Positions 35,580 through 43,794 of a stretch of DNA of 64,000 nt are shown piece after piece (the first letter of the stretch is position 1; every line of letters starts with the position of its first letter). The notes below the pieces were generated by a model. It worked only from the letters and a program-made list of their open reading frames with translations. It did not search any database and was not told the origin of the DNA. The position numbers and the translations under genes were made by a program. This stretch comes from Colwellia sp. (lineage in GTDB: Bacteria; Pseudomonadota; Gammaproteobacteria; Enterobacterales; Alteromonadaceae), in NCBI GenBank assembly GCA_013215295.1, contig JABSOZ010000020.1, positions 1 through 64,000 on the forward strand. The letters run 5' to 3'.

Positions 35580-35621
35580 ATAGATCAAAGCAAGCAAGAA
35601 AAAATTATTGCTTTGATCTAT
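35580..35621 (+). terminator. Strong hairpin after the CPBP 1 unit
   Basis: Fourteen-base perfect arms ATAGATCAAAGCAA and TTGCTTTGATCTAT with a 14-base loop, starting 12 bp after the stop of the small membrane protein gene. It lacks a 3' T-run; it may be a terminator, an RNA-stability element or an operator for the kinase gene 66 bp further on. Confidence 0.5.
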
Positions 35622-35686
35622 CAACATACAAACAAACCTGTGTTAGCATCGTCATAAATCTAATCAAGTCACAAAAAATTAACCGT

Positions 35687-36697
35687 ATGAAAACGAGTAA
35701 AAGCTATTATTTTTGCCAGTTAATTGGAACGTTATTGTTCTTTAGTTTTCTCATGTTCAGCGCCATAATCACTAAAGAAGGTGATGTTTTTACTGATGAA
35801 TTACTGAAGTTTATTAAAAGTATAACCGTCTCTCTTTTAGCCACTCATTTTATACTGCGGGCCTATATAAAAAAGCATAATAAAAATAGTCAGTCGTCTT
35901 TAAAAATATACAGTGTCGCAATAATTTTCACTGCAATTGTCGCCACATTAACAGGTGTTGCTTGGGGCCTTGCTTTTGGCGAAGCAGAAAAATCTTATTT
36001 GTCCGTTGAATATGTATTAATGAATATCAGTGTTTACTTAGTTCTGTATTCATTATGGGCCGCCCTATATTTAGCGATCACTTCAAATCGAGAACGTATT
36101 CAGCTTCGCCGTCAGTTACGCGATCAAGAGTTATCCAGCTTGATGAATCAAATAAACCCGCATTTTTTATTTAATTCACTTAATACCATTCGCGGGATGA
36201 TCTACGAAGATAAAGATAAATCAGCTGAGCTAGTCACCAAACTCTCGACACTTTTTCGTTATAATTTATCAACAGACACTAAAGCCCATACGAGCTTAGG
36301 CGCTGAACTAAAAATCTGTGAGCATTATTTAGCCATTGAGGAAATCCGTTTAGGTGATCGCTTAAAAGTTAACTTTTCTGTATCGAAAGAGAGTGAATCG
36401 GCTAAGATCCCCACAATGTGTTTATTAACCTTAATTGAAAATGCCATTAAACACGGTATCGCAAATTTACAAAAAGGTGGTACAGTTACCTTAGTGAGTA
36501 AAGTTGAGCATAATAAATTATTAATCGAGGTCAACAACCCTTACCAAGAAGATTTAGTAAAGTCTGGCACAAAAGTAGGCTTGAAAAATTTGAAGCAAAG
36601 AATTGAGCTTATCTTTGGCACGCAAGGAAAGTTAACGCAACAAAGTTCAGGAAATACTTTTAGTGTTTCTCTTTCTTTACCTTTCGAAATAAGCTGA
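35687..36697 (+). CDS. LytS-type sensor histidine kinase (His_kinase family), copy 1
   Basis: Inner-membrane kinase of 336 residues. Four predicted N-terminal helices (to about residue 140) form a small sensor without an extracellular domain, followed by the His_kinase box with His159 in NPHFLFNSLN and an HATPase domain with LIENAIKHGI and GTKVGLKNLKQRIELIFG. It is closely similar over its catalytic half to the second kinase 2.5 kb downstream but has no response regulator of its own, so both may signal to the same LytTR regulator. Few-helix sensors of this kind often respond to membrane or peptide signals. Confidence 0.92.
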   Translation: MKTSKSYYFCQLIGTLLFFSFLMFSAIITKEGDVFTDELLKFIKSITVSLLATHFILRAYIKKHNKNSQSSLKIYSVAIIFTAIVATLTGVAWGLAFGEAEKSYLSVEYVLMNISVYLVLYSLWAALYLAITSNRERIQLRRQLRDQELSSLMNQINPHFLFNSLNTIRGMIYEDKDKSAELVTKLSTLFRYNLSTDTKAHTSLGAELKICEHYLAIEEIRLGDRLKVNFSVSKESESAKIPTMCLLTLIENAIKHGIANLQKGGTVTLVSKVEHNKLLIEVNNPYQEDLVKSGTKVGLKNLKQRIELIFGTQGKLTQQSSGNTFSVSLSLPFEIS

Positions 36698-36748
36698 TAA
36701 TCCGGCGATTCCCTAAGACTCAAACCTCATTTTGAAAGATTACTGATA

Positions 36749-36913
36749 TATATACCCGTAATCATTCAAACTGCTCGTTTTTATAAAGCTAAAAGTTTCA
36801 ACTAATGCGTTGCATTCAATCCCAATAGCAAGCTATTACTCAATCATGCGCCTTGTAGCTAAAATTTTTAGTCATTCTAAAACTCAAGCATTTCCAATGT
36901 TCACGGGTATATA
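36749..36913. mobile_element. MITE-like element with 11-bp terminal inverted repeats
   Basis: Perfect termini TATATACCCGT and ACGGGTATATA bound 165 bp of non-coding DNA. The size, absence of an open frame and TA-rich ends fit a miniature inverted-repeat element mobilised in trans. The right end abuts the repeat site before the next unit. No second copy is in this window, so the assignment needs a genome-wide search. Confidence 0.5.
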
Positions 36914-36948
36914 ACCACTCATCATTTTTTCTAACCGTTCGTCACTTT
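36912..36948. promoter_or_regulatory. Tandem direct repeat, candidate LytTR binding site upstream of the second CPBP unit
   Basis: TAACCACTCATCATTTT and TAACCGTTCGTCACTTT, 20-bp period, matching the first site at 34 of 37 positions. It lies about 90 bp before the first small gene of the unit. With the MITE-like element before it, this fills most of the 342-bp gap from 36698 to 37039. Confidence 0.65.
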
Positions 36949-37039
36949 TTACCTTTTTCATCTATTTGACCCTGTATTCTTGTTATCACTTAAGAAGCAT
37001 AGCGCTCAAAAATTTGAAGCCTTTTGAAAGGAACAAAAA

Positions 37040-37237
37040 ATGACAACATTTAAAATGATTTTCGCCGTAGTAGGTTCATTGATTTTTCTAGGTCTTTTTT
37101 CTGCAGGTTTTAGTTCTGCACAAAATCAAGAAATGCCCTCAATGGTCTGTGAAAGTAAAACCAACACCCAGGAAATTAGCTTAATAAGTTTGACTTGTAT
37201 AACGACTAGCAATAACCAATCTATTGGAAAAGGATAA
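37040..37237 (+). CDS. Small exported or membrane-anchored protein of the second CPBP unit
   Basis: 65 residues: a hydrophobic N-terminal segment (FAVVGSLIFLGLFSAGFSSA) that could be a signal peptide cleaved after SSA, then a polar tail with two Cys (MVCES, LTCITT). AAAGGA precedes the ATG at good spacing. A short cleaved peptide beside an intramembrane protease and a LytS kinase would fit a peptide-signal precursor, but this is speculation. Alternatively it is a simple membrane protein. Confidence 0.65.
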   Translation: MTTFKMIFAVVGSLIFLGLFSAGFSSAQNQEMPSMVCESKTNTQEISLISLTCITTSNNQSIGKG

Positions 37238-37242
37238 ATATT

Positions 37243-37287
37243 ATGCCTATTTTACTTTTAATTATACTCATTATCGTTTTATATTAA
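37243..37287 (+). CDS. Candidate 14-residue hydrophobic microprotein
   Basis: ATG-initiated frame encoding MPILLLIILIIVLY, five bases after the preceding stop, with AAAGGA nine bases upstream. Almost pure Leu/Ile suggests a membrane-inserted micropeptide. Such a short frame can arise by chance in AT-rich DNA; the ribosome site and location within the CPBP unit are the only support. Confidence 0.35.
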   Translation: MPILLLIILIIVLY

Positions 37288-37320
37288 TCGCTTAATACCG
37301 AATACAGCACAAGGAAAATA

Positions 37321-38112
37321 ATGCCAACCCTTATTGAGAGTCCACACGTAGAGATTATGCCAAATGAAATCAATAAACCTTGGAGCGCTAAAGCAACTTT
37401 AGGTTTAACCTTGTTGATTTTCATCCTCTACTTTCTTGTATCAATAATCGTTCTTGGCATAGCGGCGGGTATAGAAATCGCCACATCAGATATAAATTCA
37501 GAAAATATGTTAGAGGTTGGAGCAAGTATTAGCCAACAGTTAGCACTCGACGGTGACTTTAACGCGATTAATTATCTATTAACGGCTTTATGTTTATCCC
37601 CCCTCATTTTCACCTTTGCGAATAGAAAAAAAATAACAACGGCAGCTGCTTATTTAGGTTTTGATAAACGTCCAAACAGATCGACTTTTATTAACTTTAA
37701 CTTAGCCATATTCGGCTATTTTATATTCTCATATTTTGCCTCAAGCGCCTTATCCATTCAAACACCACAAAGTATGATCGACATTTATAACTCCACAGAT
37801 TATCTTTGGTTGTTATTTATTGCTGTCGTGCTCGCAGCACCCATTTTTGAAGAACTTCTTTTTCGCGGTTTTATTTATAAGGGATTAGCAAGTTCCCCTT
37901 TAGGTATTATTGGTAGCATTATTATCACCAGTATTTTATTTACATTGATTCATTCTGGTCAATACGATTTATCCTTACTGATAATATTATTCCCCTTAGC
38001 CGTTATTATTGGTTTATCTCGCTATCGAAGCGGCGGTATATATTTACCGATTTATTTACACTTTGTGAACAACTTATATTCTTCGGTACATATGTACTTA
38101 TTGATGAATTAA
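37321..38112 (+). CDS. CPBP-family intramembrane metalloprotease (copy 2)
   Basis: 263 residues, about seven to eight helices. Motifs: E177-E-L-L-F-R182, FTLIH, and HFVNN near the C terminus. It is shorter than copy 1 and only distantly similar in the rest of the chain, so the two are old paralogues or independent family members brought into parallel modules. An AAGGAAAA ribosome site lies directly before ATG. The kinase/regulator pair follows after about 100 bp. Confidence 0.9.
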   Translation: MPTLIESPHVEIMPNEINKPWSAKATLGLTLLIFILYFLVSIIVLGIAAGIEIATSDINSENMLEVGASISQQLALDGDFNAINYLLTALCLSPLIFTFANRKKITTAAAYLGFDKRPNRSTFINFNLAIFGYFIFSYFASSALSIQTPQSMIDIYNSTDYLWLLFIAVVLAAPIFEELLFRGFIYKGLASSPLGIIGSIIITSILFTLIHSGQYDLSLLIILFPLAVIIGLSRYRSGGIYLPIYLHFVNNLYSSVHMYLLMN

Positions 38113-38215
38113 ATTAGGACTATAGCGACTTTGTTTATACCCTTTAACGCGATAGCCGTTATATACTGTCTATCTATTATATAAAATACTAAAATCGACA
38201 AAGAAAGCGATAACA

Positions 38216-39271
38216 ATGACTGAAAAAAAAGAATCTAATACTGCTTATTATATTTGCCAATTCCTCGGCTTATGCTTTGTGCTAGGTACCGCTATGTTCG
38301 GGCTATATTTCGACCCTCAGTTTCAAGCCCCGGAATTCCAAAATTCGGCATTGGATTATTTCTTTAAGAACACGCTTTCTTATACCTCGGCCATTTTATT
38401 AACCCATTACTTGCTTCGTAAATATCAACTTAAAAACCAAGAAACGACATTAAGTACTTTCTTAAAAGTCATTTTTCAATGTGCGCTAATTTCTACTGCA
38501 TTCGACAAATTATTAGAATGGGCTTTTACCCTTCCTCTTCCTGACATTTTTATTTATCACTATGGACTCATCGTCGAACTCACTCTCTACATACTGATAA
38601 ATTCAATATTCTTTTTTATTTGGAGCTTTCTCTATTTAACCATTACTTCAATAAGAGACCGGAGAAAACTAGCCGATCAAGTAAAAGAACAGCAACTTGC
38701 CAGCTTAATGAACCAAATAAATCCGCACTTCTTATTTAACTCATTAAATACAATTCGTGGAATGATATACGAAGACGAAGATAAAGCTGCAGAGCTAATT
38801 ACTCAGCTGTCTACCTTATTTCGCTATAACTTATCAACAGACACCAAAGCTTATACTTCCCTAGGTAAAGAGCTTGATGTTTGCCAACATTATTTAGCCA
38901 TTGAAGATATACGCTTAGGCGACCGACTTCGTATTGATCTGAACATATCACCTGAAAGCAAAAATGCTAAAATTCCTACTATGGGTTTATTAACCATTGT
39001 TGAAAATGCGATAAAACATGGTATAGCCCATTTGAAAAATGGCGGCACCTTAACGTTAAATAGCAAAATAGAAAATAATATGGTAATTATTGATGTTATT
39101 AACCCTTATCAGTCCGATTTAGTTAAATCGGGCACCAAGGTGGGATTAAAAAACTTAACCCAACGAATTGAGCTGATTTTTGGTAAGCAAGGTATGCTAA
39201 GCCAAGAAACAGACCACGATACTTTTCATGTGAATATGAGTTTGCCTTATGAACCTATCAAAAATGGATAA
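38216..39271 (+). CDS. LytS-type sensor histidine kinase (His_kinase family), copy 2
   Basis: 351 residues: four N-terminal helices, the phospho-acceptor region with His171 (NPHFLFNSLN) and an HATPase domain ending MSLPYEPIKNG. The catalytic half is nearly the same as in copy 1 (for example FRYNLSTDTKAYTSLG against FRYNLSTDTKAHTSLG), whereas the membrane sensors differ. It overlaps the response-regulator gene, which makes these two the cognate pair. Confidence 0.93.
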   Translation: MTEKKESNTAYYICQFLGLCFVLGTAMFGLYFDPQFQAPEFQNSALDYFFKNTLSYTSAILLTHYLLRKYQLKNQETTLSTFLKVIFQCALISTAFDKLLEWAFTLPLPDIFIYHYGLIVELTLYILINSIFFFIWSFLYLTITSIRDRRKLADQVKEQQLASLMNQINPHFLFNSLNTIRGMIYEDEDKAAELITQLSTLFRYNLSTDTKAYTSLGKELDVCQHYLAIEDIRLGDRLRIDLNISPESKNAKIPTMGLLTIVENAIKHGIAHLKNGGTLTLNSKIENNMVIIDVINPYQSDLVKSGTKVGLKNLTQRIELIFGKQGMLSQETDHDTFHVNMSLPYEPIKNG

Positions 39272-39986
39272 ACCACTCAATGCCATCATCATCGATGATG
39301 AACGAATGGCACGCCAAGAATTACTGCGCTTATTAAAAAAACACCCAAATATAAATATAGTTGCTCAAGCAGAGAATATAGATCAGGGATATGATGAAAT
39401 TGAAAAGCATCAACCGGATATTATATTCTTAGATATTGAAATGCCCGGCGGCACAGGCTTAACGTTAGCAGAAAAACTTAAAGGTGAAATTCCTATTGTT
39501 TTTTGCACGGCTTATGACGAGTTTGCCGTTGACGCTTTTGCGCTTAATGCCATCGACTATTTAGTAAAACCCATCGTTCCAGAACGTTTAGCTGAAACTA
39601 TAAACAAATTTTCAGCACGTGAAGTTGTCACCGAAGAACCACTACTTAATGATGACTTTAAGCTGATGGTTAAGTTTGGCGACCATATGAAAATAATACG
39701 TTTAGGTGATATCTCTCGCTTTGAAAGTATCGGAAATCATGCCGCAATTTATACATCGCAAGGAAAAGCTTATTTACACAGCTCTTTAAACAAAATTGAA
39801 GCGAGGCTTGATACCAACACTTATTTTCGTGCTAGCCGCGTCGACATACTTCGTCTTGATTCTATAGAAAAGCTAGAACAAACCGTTAACTACGGCTTGA
39901 TCGCACAAATGACAAACAATATGGAAGTGGAAATTTCTCGTCGCCAAGCGAGTAAATTGAAAGCACAATTGGGTTTCCCCGTGTAA
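39249..39986 (+). CDS. LytTR-family response regulator
   Basis: Two-domain regulator, 245 residues if read from the first ATG (240 from a second ATG 15 bp later; neither has a clear ribosome site because both lie in the kinase gene). Receiver domain (about 10-125) with acidic pair DDE, phospho-acceptor Asp62 in FLDIEMPGG, and KP at LVKPI. LytTR DNA-binding domain (about 145-245) with ISRFESIGNHAAIYT and FRASRVDIL. It probably binds the 37-bp tandem repeats before both CPBP units and thus controls both modules. Confidence 0.93.
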   Translation: MNLSKMDKPLNAIIIDDERMARQELLRLLKKHPNINIVAQAENIDQGYDEIEKHQPDIIFLDIEMPGGTGLTLAEKLKGEIPIVFCTAYDEFAVDAFALNAIDYLVKPIVPERLAETINKFSAREVVTEEPLLNDDFKLMVKFGDHMKIIRLGDISRFESIGNHAAIYTSQGKAYLHSSLNKIEARLDTNTYFRASRVDILRLDSIEKLEQTVNYGLIAQMTNNMEVEISRRQASKLKAQLGFPV

Positions 39987-40101
39987 TTAGCGACACTTTT
40001 CATATCAAAATTATGCAGTTAAATAATATTGTTCAATTTACAGCTTGATCAAGTACATTATTTAACTAAACTAGTGCGATTAAACTTTATTAGGAATAAA
40101 C

Positions 40102-41952
40102 ATGAGAACTGTTCTCTCAATATTATTAACTTGGCTGGTTTTAAGTAATCAGCAAGTATTGGCTAAAAGCGATACCACTTATCAAATTTCATTTGAAAAT
40201 GCGGTTCACCACGAAGCTCGTATCTCTGTTACATTTCCAGAAATAGACACTCAAGTATTAACCGTACAAATGAGCCGAACGTCACCAGGACGTTATGCTT
40301 TGCATGAGTTTGCTAAGAATGTTTATAACGTCAGTGCCGTAAACAGTGTTGGCAAGCCTTTAGAGGTTACACGACCTAATCCATATCAATGGGAAATAGC
40401 TGACCACGATGGTGAAGTAACGGTAAATTATACGTTATTTGGTGATCGCGCTGACGGTACTTATTCTCAAATAGACAGAACACATGCTCACTTAAATATT
40501 CCTGCGACTTTCATGTGGGCTCTTGGCCATGAACAAAGGCCTGTCAAAGTAGAATTTGTGCCTTTTAGTTCGAAATGGCAAGTAGCCACTCAACTGAAAA
40601 GTACCAAAAACAAATATGTCTTCACTGCGCCAAATTTAGCTTACTTCATGGACAGCCCAACAGAACTTAGCGATCATCAAGTAAAAAGCTGGTGGGTAAA
40701 TTCAAATGGCAAAGACTATAAAATCAACTTAGCGGTTCATCATAATGGTATTGATGCTGACTTAGTTGAATTTGCCCGTAAAGCAAAAGCTATCGTTGCA
40801 GAGCAAATCAAAGTTTACGGTGAATTACCTGACTTTGATTATGGTGAATACACGTTTATTGCTTGTTATCTGCCCCATGTAAATCGTGATGGTATGGAGC
40901 ACAGAAATTCAACGATTCTCACTAATACAAATTCCTTAGATGAAGGCGATTTCTCACAAATTGGCACATTATCGCATGAGTTTTTCCATGCTTGGAATGT
41001 TGAACGAATTCGACCAAAAGCATTAGAGCCTTTTGATTTTAATGCCGCCAATATGACAACTAACTTATGGTTTGCAGAAGGCTTTACTTCTTATTACGAC
41101 AAGTTAATGATCCGTCGCGCACAAGAATCAACCATTGATGAATACCTTAGCGTTTTATCCGACATAGTAAATCAAGCGGATCAAGTGCCGGGTCGCCAAT
41201 TTTTCTCTCCTGAAGGCGCCAGCATGTTAGCGACTTTTACCGATGCGGGTACCTCTATTGATAAAACAAATTTCAGCAATATCTTTTTCAGCTATTACAT
41301 CTATGGCCGAGCAATGGCACTCGCTTTAGATTTATCTATTCGCGAACAATTTCCAGAAAAGTCACTTGATGACTTTATGAAAAAAATGTGGACTGATTTT
41401 GGTAAACCTGAAATTCCATATACTCGTGACGATTTATTAACGACATTAGCCTCATTATTAGAAAATGAAGCATTTGCTAAACACTTCTTTAAACAGCACA
41501 TTTATGGTCAAGTAAAGCCTGATTACGCGCCGCTTTTAGACAAGGCTGGATTAAAAATAGTTAAAGCCAAAGAAGATGAGGCTTTTCTAGGCCGCATAAA
41601 ATTTAATTTTAAGGGCGAAGCTGCAATTATATCGAAACCTATAACTTTCGGCTCGCCTCTTTATAAAGCAGGTATTGAACGCGGCGACCAAATTATAAAA
41701 TTGGGCCGTCGTGAAATACACAGTAAAGACAAATGGAATAGTGCATTAGAGCAATTTAAACCCGGTGACACCACGACTATTGAATATAAGCAGCGTGGCG
41801 AAAAATTTAATACGACAATTACTTTTATTGAAAACCCGAAACTAAAAGTAAAAAGAATTGCAGATGAAGAATTGAACGATGCGCAAAAAGAATTTCTTCT
41901 CGAATGGATTGGAGATGATAAACCAGAAGAAGATAAAACAGAAAAAGAGTAG
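40102..41952 (+). CDS. M61 family metallopeptidase (glycyl aminopeptidase-like) with PDZ domain
   Basis: Secreted zinc peptidase of 616 residues, signal peptide about 1-21 (ending VLA). In order: N-terminal beta domain, the M61 catalytic domain with H292-E-F-F-H296 in LSHEFFHAWNVERIRP and downstream WFAEGFTSYYD, then a PDZ domain (about 510-580) with SPLYKAGIERGDQIIKLG. The C-terminal tail is strongly charged. M61 enzymes cleave N-terminal Gly/Ala-type residues and are common in marine gammaproteobacteria. It is monocistronic, with a hairpin after the stop. Confidence 0.93.
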   Translation: MRTVLSILLTWLVLSNQQVLAKSDTTYQISFENAVHHEARISVTFPEIDTQVLTVQMSRTSPGRYALHEFAKNVYNVSAVNSVGKPLEVTRPNPYQWEIADHDGEVTVNYTLFGDRADGTYSQIDRTHAHLNIPATFMWALGHEQRPVKVEFVPFSSKWQVATQLKSTKNKYVFTAPNLAYFMDSPTELSDHQVKSWWVNSNGKDYKINLAVHHNGIDADLVEFARKAKAIVAEQIKVYGELPDFDYGEYTFIACYLPHVNRDGMEHRNSTILTNTNSLDEGDFSQIGTLSHEFFHAWNVERIRPKALEPFDFNAANMTTNLWFAEGFTSYYDKLMIRRAQESTIDEYLSVLSDIVNQADQVPGRQFFSPEGASMLATFTDAGTSIDKTNFSNIFFSYYIYGRAMALALDLSIREQFPEKSLDDFMKKMWTDFGKPEIPYTRDDLLTTLASLLENEAFAKHFFKQHIYGQVKPDYAPLLDKAGLKIVKAKEDEAFLGRIKFNFKGEAAIISKPITFGSPLYKAGIERGDQIIKLGRREIHSKDKWNSALEQFKPGDTTTIEYKQRGEKFNTTITFIENPKLKVKRIADEELNDAQKEFLLEWIGDDKPEEDKTEKE

Positions 41953-41981
41953 CTCTGTAAAACTATTTATCCATTGTTAAT

Positions 41982-42020
41982 AAACAAGGGGATTAATTTA
42001 ATCATTAATTCCCTTATTTA
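41982..42020. terminator. Probable terminator after the M61 gene
   Basis: Eleven-pair stem AAGGGGATTAA/TTAATTCCCTT (one G-T pair) with an eight-base loop, extended by A/T pairs after one mismatch. The T content downstream is moderate rather than a clean run. Confidence 0.65.
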
Positions 42021-42197
42021 CAAAGAATTACCATAAAAACAACATCTAGTTAGAATAACAAAAAAAAATTGCACAAATGAGAACTCTTATCAGCAAAGCC
42101 CTTTCTTTATTGTATTAATAAGTTGTAATATACAAAGCATAATTGATGTTTTACTTTAAAGTAATGTTCCTTTTAAAGTCTATTTATAGGATTTTTT

Positions 42198-42632
42198 GTG
42201 TCGTATTCCCAAGAAAAAATTGAAGAATTTACTCACCCTGTTATTTGTTTACTCGGTGACCAACTTTCATGGCGTTGGGAAGATAAATTTTCAGTCATGT
42301 TATCTGAATTTTCACGTAACAAAAAAGATAAAACCCTCGCTGCACTCCGTCTGCAATTTCAACACGAATGGAATAAAAAGACGATAAAAAAAGCACCAAC
42401 TGAAATCAAAGACCACTTAGGTCCTTTGATCAAACTCAATAAAGACCAACTTATATTGGCTTGCCCTGCAACTGACTCAACACCAGCTATGATTGCATTA
42501 TGGTGGCCGTGGGGTCACGGTGGTACATACTCATTACGTTTAACCCTATTAGATGCCCCATATGAATATAATGAAGCTTCAGCTAATGATGGCAATTTGT
42601 TTAAACGTTTAAAGAATTATTTCGCTTTATAA
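42198..42632 (+). CDS. Conserved hypothetical protein, unknown function
   Basis: 144 residues, soluble, with a Trp-rich segment (IALWWPWGHGGTYSLRL) and a short DQLSWRWEDKF motif. No signal peptide or membrane helix. GTG is the likely start, with TAGG eight bases upstream; a later ATG would remove the conserved-looking N terminus. Its 3' end overlaps the converging zinc-ribbon gene by six bases. I do not recognise the family. Confidence 0.7.
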   Translation: MSYSQEKIEEFTHPVICLLGDQLSWRWEDKFSVMLSEFSRNKKDKTLAALRLQFQHEWNKKTIKKAPTEIKDHLGPLIKLNKDQLILACPATDSTPAMIALWWPWGHGGTYSLRLTLLDAPYEYNEASANDGNLFKRLKNYFAL

Positions 42633-43685
42633 ATATTTAGACGTATATTTACTTATATGAAAGTTCACACCTTGTTCAGATAATACTTTTATAAAATCGT
42701 CTCTACTGCATTCAGCTACCTGTTTGCAAACAATCAGGTATTTATCGATAGCGATTTGGTTTTCTTGAATAGCCGCTGCTTGTAACCAAAAAAGTGCTTT
42801 ATTTAAATCTCGTTCCCCATGCTTACCTGTGATATAAAATTCAGCTAAATTTACTTGTCCGATCTTATGGCCTCTCTCGGCTGAAACTTTAAACTTCTCA
42901 AAGGCTAATTGAATATGGTCACGAATATAACTCGCTTCTAAAAAGGCTAAACCTGAGTTGTTTTGTCTTGCTCCGGGGAAATAGGTACTGCTTATAAAAC
43001 GTTTTTTAGCGGCAACAACTGGCTTCCCACGTAACCTATTTTTCACGGGCCTTTCAACTCTATAAATCGCGCCTTGTTCACGCATTTTTTCTAATTCAGC
43101 AAAATTATAATGGTATTGTTTTTTTGAAAAGAAACTGAAATGAGTAACATGCCCCACTCTAATACTTTCGTCTGCGCCACGCTGCATTCGATAAAATAAT
43201 CGGCTATAAACTACGGTTGCTATGTCACCAGTAATATCAGTGACTTTACCAATTCGATACTTTTCATTTGGACGTAGATCATTAGATAGGTAGCGAAAAT
43301 CAACATGATAAAAGTCATTAACCGCAGGTTTCCCGATAAATTGGTCTGACATTTTATCCTTCTCAAATTCTCCTTGTATTAAATAACCGATGAACATTAA
43401 CGTTAAGAGCGAACCTAAGAATTTACTGATGAGTCGCCAAGCAGGAAACAGATTTTTTGATAACTCTTTTACCCGTTGTTTTGACAAAGTAGTTATATCA
43501 GTTTTAACCCAACATTGCTGACATTGAATAACCGTATTTTTTTCAACGGGGAAAAATGGAATGCTCTCGACCAAAAAGAATGCATATTTGATCACTCCTT
43601 TTACTTGATGGTGGTTACAACCACAATCAGGGCAAGTTAACTCATCTATAACGCACCCTTGAATTATCTGTTCACTATATTCCAT
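42627..43685 (-). CDS. Membrane protein with N-terminal zinc ribbon and Sel1-like repeats
   Basis: 352 residues. Cys18-x2-Cys21 and Cys55-x2-Cys58 with FFPVEKNTVIQC between form a zinc-ribbon of the kind often fused to membrane helices. One helix follows (about 90-110, ISKFLGSLLTLMFIGYLI), then an unassigned domain. The C terminus holds Sel1-type repeat units (AFEKFKVSAERGHKIGQVNLAEFY and DLNKALFWLQAAA are its key parts). I chose the ATG with GAG upstream; a TTG 57 bp earlier is possible. It lies 109 bp after the permease array on the same strand. Any functional link with the array is unproven. Confidence 0.75.
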   Translation of the reverse strand: MEYSEQIIQGCVIDELTCPDCGCNHHQVKGVIKYAFFLVESIPFFPVEKNTVIQCQQCWVKTDITTLSKQRVKELSKNLFPAWRLISKFLGSLLTLMFIGYLIQGEFEKDKMSDQFIGKPAVNDFYHVDFRYLSNDLRPNEKYRIGKVTDITGDIATVVYSRLFYRMQRGADESIRVGHVTHFSFFSKKQYHYNFAELEKMREQGAIYRVERPVKNRLRGKPVVAAKKRFISSTYFPGARQNNSGLAFLEASYIRDHIQLAFEKFKVSAERGHKIGQVNLAEFYITGKHGERDLNKALFWLQAAAIQENQIAIDKYLIVCKQVAECSRDDFIKVLSEQGVNFHISKYTSKYL

Positions 43686-43794
43686 TGTATACTCTATTTT
43701 TATTCCATTATTTTTTATACCACTGGTACAAAAATCATACAAGCATTAATTACGAAAAGTTTAGTAGTAAATACTTGTCTGTTTGATTTATATA

